Shown in pieces: positions 19,566-27,932 of a stretch of 64,000 bases of DNA. Numbering within the stretch: the stretch's first letter is position 1; every line of letters begins with the position of its first letter. The DNA is from Pelomonas sp963422775 (GTDB lineage: Bacteria > Pseudomonadota > Gammaproteobacteria > Burkholderiales > Burkholderiaceae_C). Made by a program: the position numbers and the translations under genes. The stretch is from contig CAUJSJ030000127.1 in NCBI GenBank assembly GCA_963422775.4, positions 15,831 to 79,830 on the forward strand. The letters are read 5' to 3'. The notes below the pieces were generated by a model. That model searched no databases. It was not told the DNA's origin and was given only the letters and a program-made list of their open reading frames with translations.

Positions 19566-20825
19566 ATGAACACCGCTCTTGCTTCCTCGCTCGATGCCGG
19601 CCTGCAGCGCCGGCGCGACGTCACGACGATCTCGACCATCGGCGTCGCTCACGGCATCTCGCACTTCTTCCACATGCTGCTGCCGCCGCTGTTCCCGGCG
19701 TTCATCCACGCCTTCGGCCTGAGCTATTCGGAGCTGGGCCTGTTGGTGACGACCTTCTTCGTCATCTCCGGCGCGGGCCAAGCGGCGTCGGGCTTCATCG
19801 TCGACCGCATCGGCGCGCGGCCGGTGCTGTTCGCGGCGATGGCGAGCTTTTTCCTCGCCTCCATCGCCGCTGGCCTGGCCCAGGGCTTTGGCGGGCTGAT
19901 GCTGGCGGCAGCCTTGGCCGGCATGGGCAACGCGCCCTTCCACCCGGCGGACTTCACCATCCTGAACAAGCGCGTGTCCCAGCCGCGCCTGGGCCACGCC
20001 TTCTCGGTGCATGGCATCAGCGGCAACCTGGGCTGGGCGTTCGCGCCGGTGTTCTCCATCGGCATCGCCCAGGCGACGGGCAACTGGCGCTTCGCCTACG
20101 TCGGCACCGCCCTGGTCGCGCTGGCGGTGATGGGCCTGCTGTTCTGGCAACGCTCGGCCATCGACGACCGCCAAGGCTCCTGGGGCCATGCCAAGCCCGC
20201 GGCCGGCGCGAAGGCCGAGCACCCGATGGCCTTCCTGAAGCTGCCCTCGGTCTGGCTGTGCTTCTCGTTCTTCTTCTGGAGCACTGCCGCGCTGTCGGCC
20301 ATCCAGAGCTTCGCCAGCCCGGCGCTGCACGACATCTACGGCCTGCCGCTGGCGCTGACGGCCTACGTCGTCACGGGCTACATGCTGGCCGGTGCTGCAG
20401 GCATGGTCTGCGGCGGCTTCCTGGTGGCCCGGGCCGAGCGGCTGGAGCGCACCATCGCGCTGGCCTTGGCGCTGGCCGCCGGGCTGCTGCTGCTCGTTGC
20501 GACCGGCGTGCTGCCTGGCCTGCTGGCGGCCGCGGTCGCTGCGCTGGCTGGCTTCGGCACCGGCCTGGCCGGCCCCTCACGCGACATGCTCATCAAGCGC
20601 GCCTCGCCGCCGGGGGCGACGGGCCGGGTCTACGGCACCGTCTACTCGGGCCTGGACATCGGCTTCGCGCTGGCCGCACCGGTGTTCGGCGCCATCCTGG
20701 ACCACGGCATGCCACGCGGCGTGTTCGCCGGCTCGGCGGCGGCGCTGCTGATGGGCGTGGCGTCTGCCGGCCTGGTGGGGATTGGGCTGGCGCGGCGGCG
20801 CGCCTTGGTGCCGGCGGCCAGCTGA
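19566..20825 (+). CDS. MFS exporter of the Fsr (fosmidomycin resistance) type
   Basis: The 419-residue, twelve-helix major facilitator is most like Fsr. It has the HGISHFFHMLLPPLFP first helix, the GLLVTTFFVISGAGQAASGFIVDRIGARPVL loop with the DR(I)GxR motif, and MGNAPFHPADFTILNK. Such pumps export fosmidomycin-like and other toxic compounds across the inner membrane. The divergent AraC regulator is its probable controller. Confidence 0.85.
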   Translation: MNTALASSLDAGLQRRRDVTTISTIGVAHGISHFFHMLLPPLFPAFIHAFGLSYSELGLLVTTFFVISGAGQAASGFIVDRIGARPVLFAAMASFFLASIAAGLAQGFGGLMLAAALAGMGNAPFHPADFTILNKRVSQPRLGHAFSVHGISGNLGWAFAPVFSIGIAQATGNWRFAYVGTALVALAVMGLLFWQRSAIDDRQGSWGHAKPAAGAKAEHPMAFLKLPSVWLCFSFFFWSTAALSAIQSFASPALHDIYGLPLALTAYVVTGYMLAGAAGMVCGGFLVARAERLERTIALALALAAGLLLLVATGVLPGLLAAAVAALAGFGTGLAGPSRDMLIKRASPPGATGRVYGTVYSGLDIGFALAAPVFGAILDHGMPRGVFAGSAAALLMGVASAGLVGIGLARRRALVPAAS

Positions 20826-20892
20826 CCCCGGCTGGCTTGACGGACGGCCCGCTGCCGGTCATCGTCGCGGCCCGGTTCGGCAAGGAGGCCCG

Positions 20893-21348
20893 ATGCGAAA
20901 CGACAGCCTGTTCGATGCCATCGGCGGCCAGGGCGCCGTGCTGCGCCTGGCCGCGGCTTGGCATGCGCGGGTGCTGGCCGACGAGGTCGTCGCCCATGCC
21001 TTCAGCCATGGCTTTCACCCGCAGCACACCGAGCGCCTGGCGGCCTACTGGTGCGAGGCCTGGGGCGGCCCGGCGCTTTACAGCGGGCAGTTCGGCAGCC
21101 ACTCGGCCGTCGTGCGAACGCACAGCGGGAACGGCCCGCACGAGGAGATGGACCGCCGCGCCATCGCCTGCTTCGACCAGGCGCTGGCAGACGTCGGCGT
21201 GGCCGATGCCGAGCTGCGGCGCGTGCTGAACGACTACTTCGCCTGGGCCACCACGCAGGCGATGGCGGCCTACCCGGGCAGCGCCCAAGCCGTGCCCGCC
21301 GACCTAGGCATGCCGCGATGGTCTTGGCAGGGGTTGGTGAAGCCTTAG
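20893..21348 (+). CDS. Truncated haemoglobin (group II-like)
   Basis: The 151-residue globin starts FDAIGGQGAVLRLAAAWHARV. It has WGGPALYSGQFG and a VVRTHSGNGPHEEMDRRAIACF segment where the proximal haem histidine falls, as in trHb2 proteins. The C-terminus is slightly longer than usual. It probably binds O2 or NO in the cytoplasm. The ATG at 20893 is preceded by a strong AAGGAGG. It lies 67 bases after the exporter stop and may be co-expressed with it. Confidence 0.82.
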   Translation: MRNDSLFDAIGGQGAVLRLAAAWHARVLADEVVAHAFSHGFHPQHTERLAAYWCEAWGGPALYSGQFGSHSAVVRTHSGNGPHEEMDRRAIACFDQALADVGVADAELRRVLNDYFAWATTQAMAAYPGSAQAVPADLGMPRWSWQGLVKP

Positions 21349-21400
21349 CGGCGAGCCCGGCCGCTAAAGTGCGAGCCACCTTGTCTGCCACTGCCCTGCC

Positions 21401-21814
21401 ATGTCGATCCGTGGACTCATTGCCCTGATGCTTCTGCTGGCCGCGCTCGGCCTGGGTTGGCAGCAGCGGGAGCGGCTGCAGGCCTGGGCGGGGTCAGCCA
21501 CGCTGCCGGCCGCACCCAGCCTCAGCTTCAACGAGCCGCAGCCCACGCCCAAGGCGTCGTCCAAGTTCCGCGCCGGCGAGCTGCGCAAATGCGTCAATGG
21601 GCAGCAGGTGTCCTACTCGAATGTCGAATGCCCGCCCGGCGCCAGGGAGCAGGCGGTGACGGGAGGCGCGGTCACCGTGGTGCCGGGTACGCCGGTCGCC
21701 AAGCCCACCGTGGCGAGCAGTGGCCCCTCCGCGCTGCACAAGGCGCTGGACATCACACGTGACGACACGCTGCACGAGAAGATCATGGAGCGCCAGATCG
21801 AAGGGGCCCGCTGA
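21401..21814 (+). CDS. Small membrane-anchored protein, unknown function
   Basis: The 137-residue product has an N-terminal transmembrane helix (GLIALMLLLAALGLGW). A periplasmic part follows that contains ELRKCVNGQQVSYSNVECPPGARE, similar to the short DUF4124-like segments of envelope proteins with two cysteines that could pair. The C-terminal third is charged. No function is assigned. Confidence 0.6.
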   Translation: MSIRGLIALMLLLAALGLGWQQRERLQAWAGSATLPAAPSLSFNEPQPTPKASSKFRAGELRKCVNGQQVSYSNVECPPGAREQAVTGGAVTVVPGTPVAKPTVASSGPSALHKALDITRDDTLHEKIMERQIEGAR

Positions 21815-21844
21815 GGGCCGGGCCCGCGCTGGCCGGCCCGTACC

Positions 21845-23005
21845 ATGCGCGACATGGCCCGCCTTTGGGCTGATGCCTCGCGCCGCATGAAATTCAAGCA
21901 CTTCGTTTCCTCGCCCGTCCTGGAGAACAACGCCTTCCTGGCGCTTCTGCTCGCGATCAGCGCGGCTTTCGTGTGGATCCTGCTGCCCTTCGGCGGTGCG
22001 GTGTTCTGGGGGGCGGTGATCGCCATCGTGTTCACGCCGGTCTATGGCTGGCTGTTGCGCCGATGGAAGCAGCGGCGCACGCTGGCGGCGCTGGCAACAC
22101 TGTCGCTGATCATCCTCATCGTCGTGCTGCCGATGACGCTGCTGGCCGGCATGCTGGTGAAGGAGGGGGCCGCGCTGTACCAGCGCGTGCAGTCGGGCGA
22201 GACGAATTTCGCCCGGTACTTCGAGCAGGTGGTCGCCGTTTTGCCGGGCTGGCTGCACGAGCTGCTGGAGCATTTCGGGCTGACGGATTACCAGGAACTG
22301 CAGACCCGCATTACCGACGCCGTCGCGCGGGGCAGCCAGGCGATCGCGACCCAGGTCTACAGCGTGGGCCAGAACGCGCTGGACCTCGTCGTCGGCTTCT
22401 TCGTGATGCTGTACCTGGCGTTCTTCCTGCTGCGCGATGGGGCCTCCTTGAGCCAGCGCATCCGCGCCGCCGTGCCGCTGGCGCCGGCGCATCGCCGGCA
22501 CCTGGCGACCAAGTTCATCACCGTGATCCGTGCCACCGTCAAGGGCAACATCCTGGTCGCCGCCACGCAGGGCGCGCTGGGTGGCGTGGCGTTCTGGTTC
22601 TTCCACATCCAGGGCGCCTTGCTGTGGGCGGTGCTGATGGGCTTTTTGTCGCTGCTGCCGGCCATCGGTGCGGGGCTGATCTGGCTGCCGGTGGCCCTGT
22701 ATTTCCTGGTCACGGGCGCCATCTGGCAGGGTGTGGCGCTGATCGCCTACGGCGTGCTGGTGATTGGCCTCGTGGACAACGTGCTGCGCCCCATCCTGGT
22801 GGGCAAGGACACGCAGATGCCCGACTACCTGGTGCTGATCTCCACCATCGGCGGCATGGCCGTCTTCGGCATCACCGGCTTCGTCATCGGCCCGGTGATC
22901 GCGGCGATGTTCATGGCGGTGTGGGACTTGTTCGCCACGGCACGCGAGGAGGCAGCGGCGGAGCCGCCTGCGGGTGATAGGTCGAGCGACTCTGTGGAGC
23001 CTTAG
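21845..23005 (+). CDS. AI-2E family transporter
   Basis: The product of up to 386 residues has about seven hydrophobic helices in the pattern of the AI-2E/PerM family, including LLPFGGAVFWGAVIAIVFTP, the GLVDNVLRPILVGKDTQMPDYLVLIS signature and a last helix FVIGPVIAAMFMAVW. Members move small molecules or ions; AI-2 export was shown for E. coli TqsA. ATGs at 21845 and 21887 are both possible because neither has a clear ribosome-binding site. This is the last chromosomal gene before the prophage. Confidence 0.85.
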   Translation: MRDMARLWADASRRMKFKHFVSSPVLENNAFLALLLAISAAFVWILLPFGGAVFWGAVIAIVFTPVYGWLLRRWKQRRTLAALATLSLIILIVVLPMTLLAGMLVKEGAALYQRVQSGETNFARYFEQVVAVLPGWLHELLEHFGLTDYQELQTRITDAVARGSQAIATQVYSVGQNALDLVVGFFVMLYLAFFLLRDGASLSQRIRAAVPLAPAHRRHLATKFITVIRATVKGNILVAATQGALGGVAFWFFHIQGALLWAVLMGFLSLLPAIGAGLIWLPVALYFLVTGAIWQGVALIAYGVLVIGLVDNVLRPILVGKDTQMPDYLVLISTIGGMAVFGITGFVIGPVIAAMFMAVWDLFATAREEAAAEPPAGDRSSDSVEP

Positions 23006-23011
23006 GGTGGC

Positions 23012-23182
23012 ATGACGCGGGAGGTGATTTCGCACCCTGAGTCAGCTTTGAGCTGCTCGGAGAAGACCGGCTTGGAAAGAGCCAGCGAGCACGGCTTTTA
23101 CAGCGCGATTTTTGGTGGTCTTTCCATCATCCCGACCCTCGCGGCAAAGCAGTTTGAACTTCTTCGGCGTTCCGGGGGATAG
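23012..23182 (+). CDS. Possible small ORF spanning the left prophage boundary
   Basis: The ATG at 23012 opens 56 codons ending at TAG 23180-23182. The C-terminal part (FYSAIFGGLSIIPTLAAKQF) looks protein-like, with one hydrophobic stretch. AGGGTGG precedes the start. The candidate att core overlaps its last codons, so part may be host and part phage. No family is recognised and it may not be real. Confidence 0.3.
   Translation: MTREVISHPESALSCSEKTGLERASEHGFYSAIFGGLSIIPTLAAKQFELLRRSGG
23162..23173 (+). repeat. Candidate attL core
   Basis: CTTCGGCGTTCC recurs at 62964-62975. The inferred phage attP joins the right-hand left arm to the left-hand right arm and shows TATCC...GGATA symmetry around a central GT, as serine-integrase sites usually do. 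Confidence 0.5.
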
Positions 23183-23200
23183 GGTATTTAAACTAGCCCC

Positions 23201-23365
23201 GTGAGACGAACGACAAGCAGAGCAGGCCCGCCGCCTGAGGTCAGCTGGCCCACCAAAGCGCTGGCCATGACTGCAGCGGTTGCGATGACGTTAGTGTGGG
23301 TTGCGGCGGTCATTCCGATAGCGGCTCTTGCGGCGCTTGAGAGAGCAAAGAAAAAGGCCCGCTGA
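23201..23365 (+). CDS. Possible small membrane protein at prophage left end
   Basis: A GTG at 23201 opens 54 codons with one strong transmembrane helix (VAMTLVWVAAVIPIAALAAL) and a basic tail ERAKKKAR. No clear ribosome-binding site precedes it. Its last codons form part of the terminator hairpin of the opposing operon, which lowers confidence. If real, it could be a lysogen-expressed membrane protein. Confidence 0.3.
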   Translation: MRRTTSRAGPPPEVSWPTKALAMTAAVAMTLVWVAAVIPIAALAALERAKKKAR

Positions 23366-23375
23366 TGCGGGCCTT
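23344..23375 (-). terminator. Rho-independent terminator of the leftward early operon
   Basis: A nine-base stem (AAGGCCCGC at 23354-23362 with GCGGGCCTT at 23367-23375) and a TGAT loop are followed, on the minus strand, by TTTTTCTTT. It lies 25 bases after the stop of the gp49/66 family gene. Confidence 0.75.
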
Positions 23376-23383
23376 GTCGTTGG

Positions 23384-23399
23384 GTTCGGACGCCTGAAC
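23384..23399. repeat. Dispersed 16-base palindrome, site 1
   Basis: GTTCGGACGCCTGAAC directly abuts the stop codon of the last gene of the leftward operon, between it and the terminator. Confidence 0.6.
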
Positions 23400-23954
23400 T
23401 CAAGCGGCCGACAGCGCGTCCTCGGTCCACCATGTTTCGACGGCAAGGCCGTTGGCGGCCTTGTAGCGGACGAAGTAGTTGTTGATGGCAGTCGTGTACT
23501 CGGCTCGGCCGATGACGACGCACTCTTCGCCGCTCTCGTTGATCGTGACGCGCTGGCTCAGGCCGAATGCGAATGGGCTCCCCTTGGTTGCGACGGTCCG
23601 AGGTGCGGCGGGCTCTGCGCCGGACTGCTCGACGCGTCCTGCGGCCTGGTTGGCATGGCGCTCCTTCAGGGCGTAGCCCATCAGCGGCCAGAGCTCGCTG
23701 GTGGCGTTGTCGATGGCGACGCTTTCGCCGATCTCGGCGTTGTCGTTCTCGGGCGAGACGGCCACCGAGGGGCGGCCGGTGACGGCGAAGCCGTTGCGCG
23801 CGGTCAGCACGGCCCAGCGCAGGACTTGGCCGGACTTGGAGATGTGCTTGACGAGCTCGATGTCGACGATGTTCGCCTTCAACTCGGCGAGCGTGACGCG
23901 CGGTGCATTGAGACCCTTGGCTTGGGTCGCTGCTTCAACTTGTTGGTCATTCAT
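23400..23954 (-). CDS. Phage gp49/gp66 family protein
   Basis: The 184-residue protein contains the family signature of N4 gp49/Sf6 gene 66 proteins (PF13876). It reads LRWAVLTARNGFAVTGRPSVAVSPENDNAEIGESVAIDNA, then LWPLMGYALKER at about 40-100. The C-terminal third is an added domain (GEECVVIGRAEYTTAINNYFVRYKA). These proteins are common in early phage operons and their function is unknown. It is the last gene of the leftward operon. Confidence 0.8.
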   Translation of the reverse strand: MNDQQVEAATQAKGLNAPRVTLAELKANIVDIELVKHISKSGQVLRWAVLTARNGFAVTGRPSVAVSPENDNAEIGESVAIDNATSELWPLMGYALKERHANQAAGRVEQSGAEPAAPRTVATKGSPFAFGLSQRVTINESGEECVVIGRAEYTTAINNYFVRYKAANGLAVETWWTEDALSAA

Positions 23955-24006
23955 AGTGATTGGAGGTTGTGGTGCGGCCGAGGAGCGGGCCGGCCGCGCG
24001 CCCGGG

Positions 24007-24747
24007 TCAGAAGGCGTTGCGAAGGTCGTGGCTCATGGCGGTGCAGCCGCAACGGGAGCACGTCGACGAGCTGGCGAGGCCGTCGTCGGATTCCCATTCC
24101 GGGCCGTCCCAGCTGTGCTCGCATGGGCCGCGGGTGCCACAGGCGCAATAGCAGGCGCTTGGGTTGAAATTGGTGCGCGCCTCCTGGAGCGGCACGCCGA
24201 GCTCGTCGGCGACGCGCACGCGCAGCGCTTCCATCTGGCGGTTGCGCTCGGCTCGTAGCGCCTCGAAGTCGATGACGTCGGCGGCTTTCTCTGCGTGGAA
24301 CTGCTGACCTTCGCAGGTCTCGCAAGTTGCCCCGTAGTAGTGCTGCTCATCGTCGGTGAGCGCGTTGCCGCAACTCGCGCAAAGAGGCTTCCCCCACCCG
24401 CTGCCGCGCAGATTGATGGGGTGGGTGCAGCGGCCGCGAATCCACAGTGAGAGGCTGAAGCGGCCGTTACGCAGCTCGGCGACGCGGTGCGATAGCTCGG
24501 GGCGGATGAGGCCCACCATGCCGGGCCGCCAGGTCTTGCGGGTGCCGTCCTCCAGCTCCTCGACGTAGCCGCCCCACAGCACGACGCGAACGGCGCGCGC
24601 CGGGTGCGTGTGGTAGCAGCCTGGCTCGTCGGCGCCGACGAAGCCATGCAAGTCGACGTTGCGGCCGCGAAAGCTGGCCAGGCGCTTGATGCGCATGACG
24701 ACGCGGCCGGCATCCGTGCCCACCCATTGGTCCCACGGGAACTTCAT
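24007..24747 (-). CDS. Phage protein: cupin-like N-terminus plus zinc-ribbon motifs
   Basis: The 246-residue product has an N-terminal half that looks like a cupin: YHTHPARAVRVVLWGGYVEEL, then RPGMVGLIRPELSHRVAEL, about 45-110. A CxxC pair follows (LCASCGNALTDDE with CETCEG), then Cys-rich C-terminal segments (CYCACGTRGPCEH and CSRCGC). It overlaps the upstream MazG-like gene by four bases. The role is unknown. Confidence 0.65.
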   Translation of the reverse strand: MKFPWDQWVGTDAGRVVMRIKRLASFRGRNVDLHGFVGADEPGCYHTHPARAVRVVLWGGYVEELEDGTRKTWRPGMVGLIRPELSHRVAELRNGRFSLSLWIRGRCTHPINLRGSGWGKPLCASCGNALTDDEQHYYGATCETCEGQQFHAEKAADVIDFEALRAERNRQMEALRVRVADELGVPLQEARTNFNPSACYCACGTRGPCEHSWDGPEWESDDGLASSSTCSRCGCTAMSHDLRNAF

Positions 24748-25322
24748 TCCGCGCTCCCCTGGCTGTGCTGCTCGCTGCGTGCAAAGCGATAGCGACCCAG
24801 CGACATGACAAAGCGCAGGGCCATGGCGGCGGTCTGGATGGCCTCGCTGGTGATGTCCTCGGGCGTGACCTTGTGCGGCTCGTAGGTCATCTGCAGGCAG
24901 GCCTTGGTCAGCTCGCCGAACTCCTCGCCGAGGATGCTGATGGCGTGCTGCGCGTCATCGGGCCAGGTGGGGAACTTGGTGGTGGCACGGTTGACCTCGT
25001 CGAGGACGGGCTCCAGCCATGCCGGCACTCGTTCCGGCTCTTCGCGCGGCCACATGTTGGGTGCCCATGCCACAACGGTGCCTGCAGGCCAAGCGCCCGG
25101 CCCGACGTTGCAGGCCGGCGCCTGCATGGCTACTCCGTCTGGGAATGCTCGGGGGTCGTGAAAGAAGGCGAGATCGGGCTCGACGAGCATGAGCCCTCGG
25201 CCGGCCAGCGCCGCGCGGAACGCTTCGTTCCAACACGGCATGCCCTTGGCGCGCTCGAAGGCATCGCTCAGCAGGATGCGGTAAACGTGCGAGCGCGGCA
25301 CGATGGTGGTGGGCTCAGCCAT
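24744..25322 (-). CDS. Phage protein with MazG-like pyrophosphohydrolase C-terminus
   Basis: The 192-residue product ends in an all-alpha MazG-like region (about 105-185): VNRATTKFPTWPDDAQHAISILGEEFGELTKACLQ and then TSEAIQTAAMALRFVMSL. The acidic EExxEL motif and the later E..Q helix fit NTP pyrophosphohydrolases that trim nucleotide pools. The N-terminal 100 residues are a separate region of unknown role. It would fit a nucleotide-metabolism function with the dNMP kinase in this operon. Confidence 0.65.
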   Translation of the reverse strand: MAEPTTIVPRSHVYRILLSDAFERAKGMPCWNEAFRAALAGRGLMLVEPDLAFFHDPRAFPDGVAMQAPACNVGPGAWPAGTVVAWAPNMWPREEPERVPAWLEPVLDEVNRATTKFPTWPDDAQHAISILGEEFGELTKACLQMTYEPHKVTPEDITSEAIQTAAMALRFVMSLGRYRFARSEQHSQGSAE

Positions 25323-25569
25323 GGCTCACCTCCAGCGGCTTGCCGTGGACGCGCAGGTGGCCCTGGCCTTGCCAGAGCTGGCGGTAGCTGTTGATCGCGA
25401 CGGCCTCGACCTCGCGGGCGACCATGGCGCCGCTGCTGACGACGTTGCCGGCCTCGTCGAGCACGGCCAGGCGGCCGGGCTTGCCGTCGACGGTGACGGT
25501 CAGGCCCTCGTGGGCCACGGCGCTGATGTCGACGCCGCCGATGGCGCCGGTGGGTTGTGTGCCGATCAT
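25315..25569 (-). CDS. Hypothetical phage protein (84 aa)
   Basis: A small protein, rich in beta-branched residues, with VDGKPGRLAVLDEAGNVVSSGAMVAREVEAVAINSYRQ; no family is recognised. It overlaps its neighbours by 8 and 4 bases, which supports it as a real member of the leftward operon. Confidence 0.6.
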   Translation of the reverse strand: MIGTQPTGAIGGVDISAVAHEGLTVTVDGKPGRLAVLDEAGNVVSSGAMVAREVEAVAINSYRQLWQGQGHLRVHGKPLEVSHG

Positions 25570-26042
25570 GCTGCGAGCCTTTCGGTGGTGGGCAGGGCGG
25601 CGCGGTAGGCCTTGCAGGCCTCGCTCATCCGGTTGAGGGTGGCTTCACCCCAGTCGGCCGCCGCGACGGCGGTCGGGCGGTCGACGGCCTCGGCGAGGGC
25701 GTCCATGACCTCGGCGCCGACCTTGGCCAGCTGGTAGTCAGGGCCGCTGAAAAGGATGCGGCCGCTGTCGCGGTAGCGGTTGACCATGCGCGTGGCCAGG
25801 TCGAGCTGCAGGCCCATCTCGTCGGTGCCGCGCTCCAGCAGCTCGGCGGCCTTTGACCAGGTGAGCACGGCGCCCACCCAATCCCACAGGGTCTGCTCTT
25901 CAGCCTCGCCGCGGGCAATGCTGTCGAGGTTGGCGAAGTGGCACAGGCCGAGATCTCGCAGCTGGTCAGCGCTGAGCTTGGGGCGGAAAGCGCGCGGCAT
26001 GCGGGCGAGCAGCTGCGCCTGGGTCAAGGGGCGGCGCTTCAT
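25566..26042 (-). CDS. Hypothetical phage protein (158 aa)
   Basis: The protein is mostly helical: PRAFRPKLSADQLRDLGLCHFANLDSIARGEA, a tryptophan segment LWDWVGAVLTWSKAAELL and then helices to the end. It resembles helical phage early proteins of unknown function. ATG 26042 overlaps the parB stop (ATGA). Confidence 0.65.
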   Translation of the reverse strand: MKRRPLTQAQLLARMPRAFRPKLSADQLRDLGLCHFANLDSIARGEAEEQTLWDWVGAVLTWSKAAELLERGTDEMGLQLDLATRMVNRYRDSGRILFSGPDYQLAKVGAEVMDALAEAVDRPTAVAAADWGEATLNRMSEACKAYRAALPTTERLAA

Positions 26043-27928
26043 GCTGCGGCCTCGACGCCAGCGGATGCGAGCAGGCCCATCTGCACGACGAAGTCGTCGA
26101 GCTTGGCGCCGCCGGCAATAGCGGCCTTGAGCCACTTGGGCTGCAGGCCGCGGCCGGACCATGTCTCGCCGGTGGCAGCGTTGCGATAGCGCGCAGGCGG
26201 CTTGGACGGCGCTTGCGCAGCCGGCGAGGGGGTAGGTGCGGGTGCGGCAGGTGGCGTGTCCAGGGCGAGCGGGTTGACGCCGAAGCGGCGGGCCATGTCG
26301 ACACGCTTCGGGATGATCTCGCCCCTCTTGCCGCTGGCGTGTAGGTGGTACTCAATGGCGTAGCCCAGCAGGAGCACGCCGAGCTGGTCGGCAGTGAGTT
26401 CAGGCAGCTTGGCGATCAGCCATTGGTCGGCGTCAATGTCGTGCTCGTCGTCGGCCTTCTCCATCTCCTCCAGGAAGCCCAGCGCCTCGACGGCCGCGTG
26501 CGGCACATCGCACGTGCATTCGGCTTCGTAGGCGACGATGTAGCGAAGGTCATCGGTCGTGCGCTGACGTGCTGCAGCGGCCCGCAGGATGGCGCGCTCC
26601 ATTGCGGGCCAGTTGTCCCGGGCGGCAACCTCTTCGGTGGTGATCGGGAGCGCCAACGCGGCTTGCCCGGCCGGCTGGTCCTCGTCGTCCTCCTCGCCTT
26701 CGTCGGCGCCGGCCGTCGTCTTCGGCGCGCTGGCAGCGTTTGGATTGAAGGGCCAAGCGGGCTCAGGGTTGGGCTTGGCGTCGGCCTTGGGGGGGAACAG
26801 GTTCGGTAAGCCGGCGGCGTGCCAGAGTGCAGGCAGGTCGGCGCGCGACACCACCAGTTGGTGATGGTTGCTGTAGACCAGCAACTTGCGCACCGGCAGC
26901 GGGTCGCCGGCCGCGTCCATCTGCTCGATGATCTGCTCGATGGTGGGTGCGTCGCCTTGAGCGAGCTTGTCTGTTACGCGGATCACGCCGTCCTGCGTGT
27001 TCATGCTGAGCGGGTGGAACAGCGTGTTCCACGCATGCTGAGCCTTGCCGCCTTCGAGCAACGTGCCGGCATCGCGGTGCTCGGCGATCAGCTGCAGGCG
27101 GGCAGCTTGGCCGCGCTCGTCAAAGCAGGCCGTGTCCATGCATGTGGGCTCTTTGAAAGCCTCGACGGACGCGGGGTCGTTGGTGGACAGGTGGGGGCAG
27201 GTGGAGCAGACGCGCCGGTCGGGGCGAAGGCCGGCGTCTTCCGGGTCGAACACGGCGATGCTGATCGGCACGAAGTAGTCGTGGTTATCCAGCTTGGCCA
27301 CGCCTGCACGAGCGCTGAGCCAGCCCTTCTGGACCGCCTTGCCGTTGTGGTCGCGTTCGCCCCACTCGCGTTGCGCGTCGAGCGCCTGGAGCTGCAGCGC
27401 CTCGGTGGGAATCGTTGAGATCTTTTGCGCAACGTCGATGGGCAGGCCGTCGGCCATGGCGTCGCGCACGGCCGGGCAGAGCTTCAGGAGCTTCAGGCGG
27501 CCATAGATGTAGCCCTTGATCTTGCCGGTGTCCTTGATGACCTGGGCCAGCGGCGTCTTGTACTTGCGCAGCAGCTCCTCGAAGGCCATGGCCTCCTCCA
27601 GCGGGGTGACGTCCTCGCGCTGCAGGTTCTCGTGGATCTGCGCGGTGGCGGCCTCCTCGTCGGTCATGTCGCGGACCATGGCGGGGATCTCGGCTAGGCC
27701 GGCCAGGCGAGCGGCGCGGGTGCGACGGTGGCCGCAGACGCATTCCATGATGCCTTTGGCGGCCTTGGGCTTTTGGCGGACCAGGATGGGCTGCAGCACG
27801 CCCTGGCTAGCGATGCTGTCGGCGAGCTCCTGCAGCTTGGCCTGGCTGTAGACCTTGCGCGGTTGCGTGGGGCTGTCGTGGAGCTTGGTGGGCTCGGTCG
27901 AGATCAGCTGGTATTGGGCTTGGGTCAT
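26039..27928 (-). CDS. ParB-family protein fused to an H-NS-type DNA-binding domain
   Basis: The 629-residue protein begins with a ParB/Srx domain: LQELADSIASQGVLQPILVR, the CTP-binding GHRRTRAARLAGL, then IHENLQREDVTPLEEAMAFEEL (about 25-120). The KorB/ParB helix-turn-helix region follows (LAQVIKDTGKIKGYIYGRL). A cysteine-bearing middle part (CSTCPHLS, CMDTACFDERG) and an acidic linker come next. The end (about 585-622) reads RYRNAATGETWSGRGLQPKWL, the H-NS C-terminal DNA-binding signature. ParB proteins spread from palindromic sites as CTP-dependent clamps. No ParA is present. The dispersed 16-base palindromes in this prophage are possible targets; that is inference. Confidence 0.85.
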   Translation of the reverse strand: MTQAQYQLISTEPTKLHDSPTQPRKVYSQAKLQELADSIASQGVLQPILVRQKPKAAKGIMECVCGHRRTRAARLAGLAEIPAMVRDMTDEEAATAQIHENLQREDVTPLEEAMAFEELLRKYKTPLAQVIKDTGKIKGYIYGRLKLLKLCPAVRDAMADGLPIDVAQKISTIPTEALQLQALDAQREWGERDHNGKAVQKGWLSARAGVAKLDNHDYFVPISIAVFDPEDAGLRPDRRVCSTCPHLSTNDPASVEAFKEPTCMDTACFDERGQAARLQLIAEHRDAGTLLEGGKAQHAWNTLFHPLSMNTQDGVIRVTDKLAQGDAPTIEQIIEQMDAAGDPLPVRKLLVYSNHHQLVVSRADLPALWHAAGLPNLFPPKADAKPNPEPAWPFNPNAASAPKTTAGADEGEEDDEDQPAGQAALALPITTEEVAARDNWPAMERAILRAAAARQRTTDDLRYIVAYEAECTCDVPHAAVEALGFLEEMEKADDEHDIDADQWLIAKLPELTADQLGVLLLGYAIEYHLHASGKRGEIIPKRVDMARRFGVNPLALDTPPAAPAPTPSPAAQAPSKPPARYRNAATGETWSGRGLQPKWLKAAIAGGAKLDDFVVQMGLLASAGVEAAA

Positions 27929-27932
27929 GGCT

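Noticed and set aside
23006..23200. A tRNA gene as the integration site
   Set aside because: No cloverleaf can be drawn at either prophage end, and serine recombinases do not need one.
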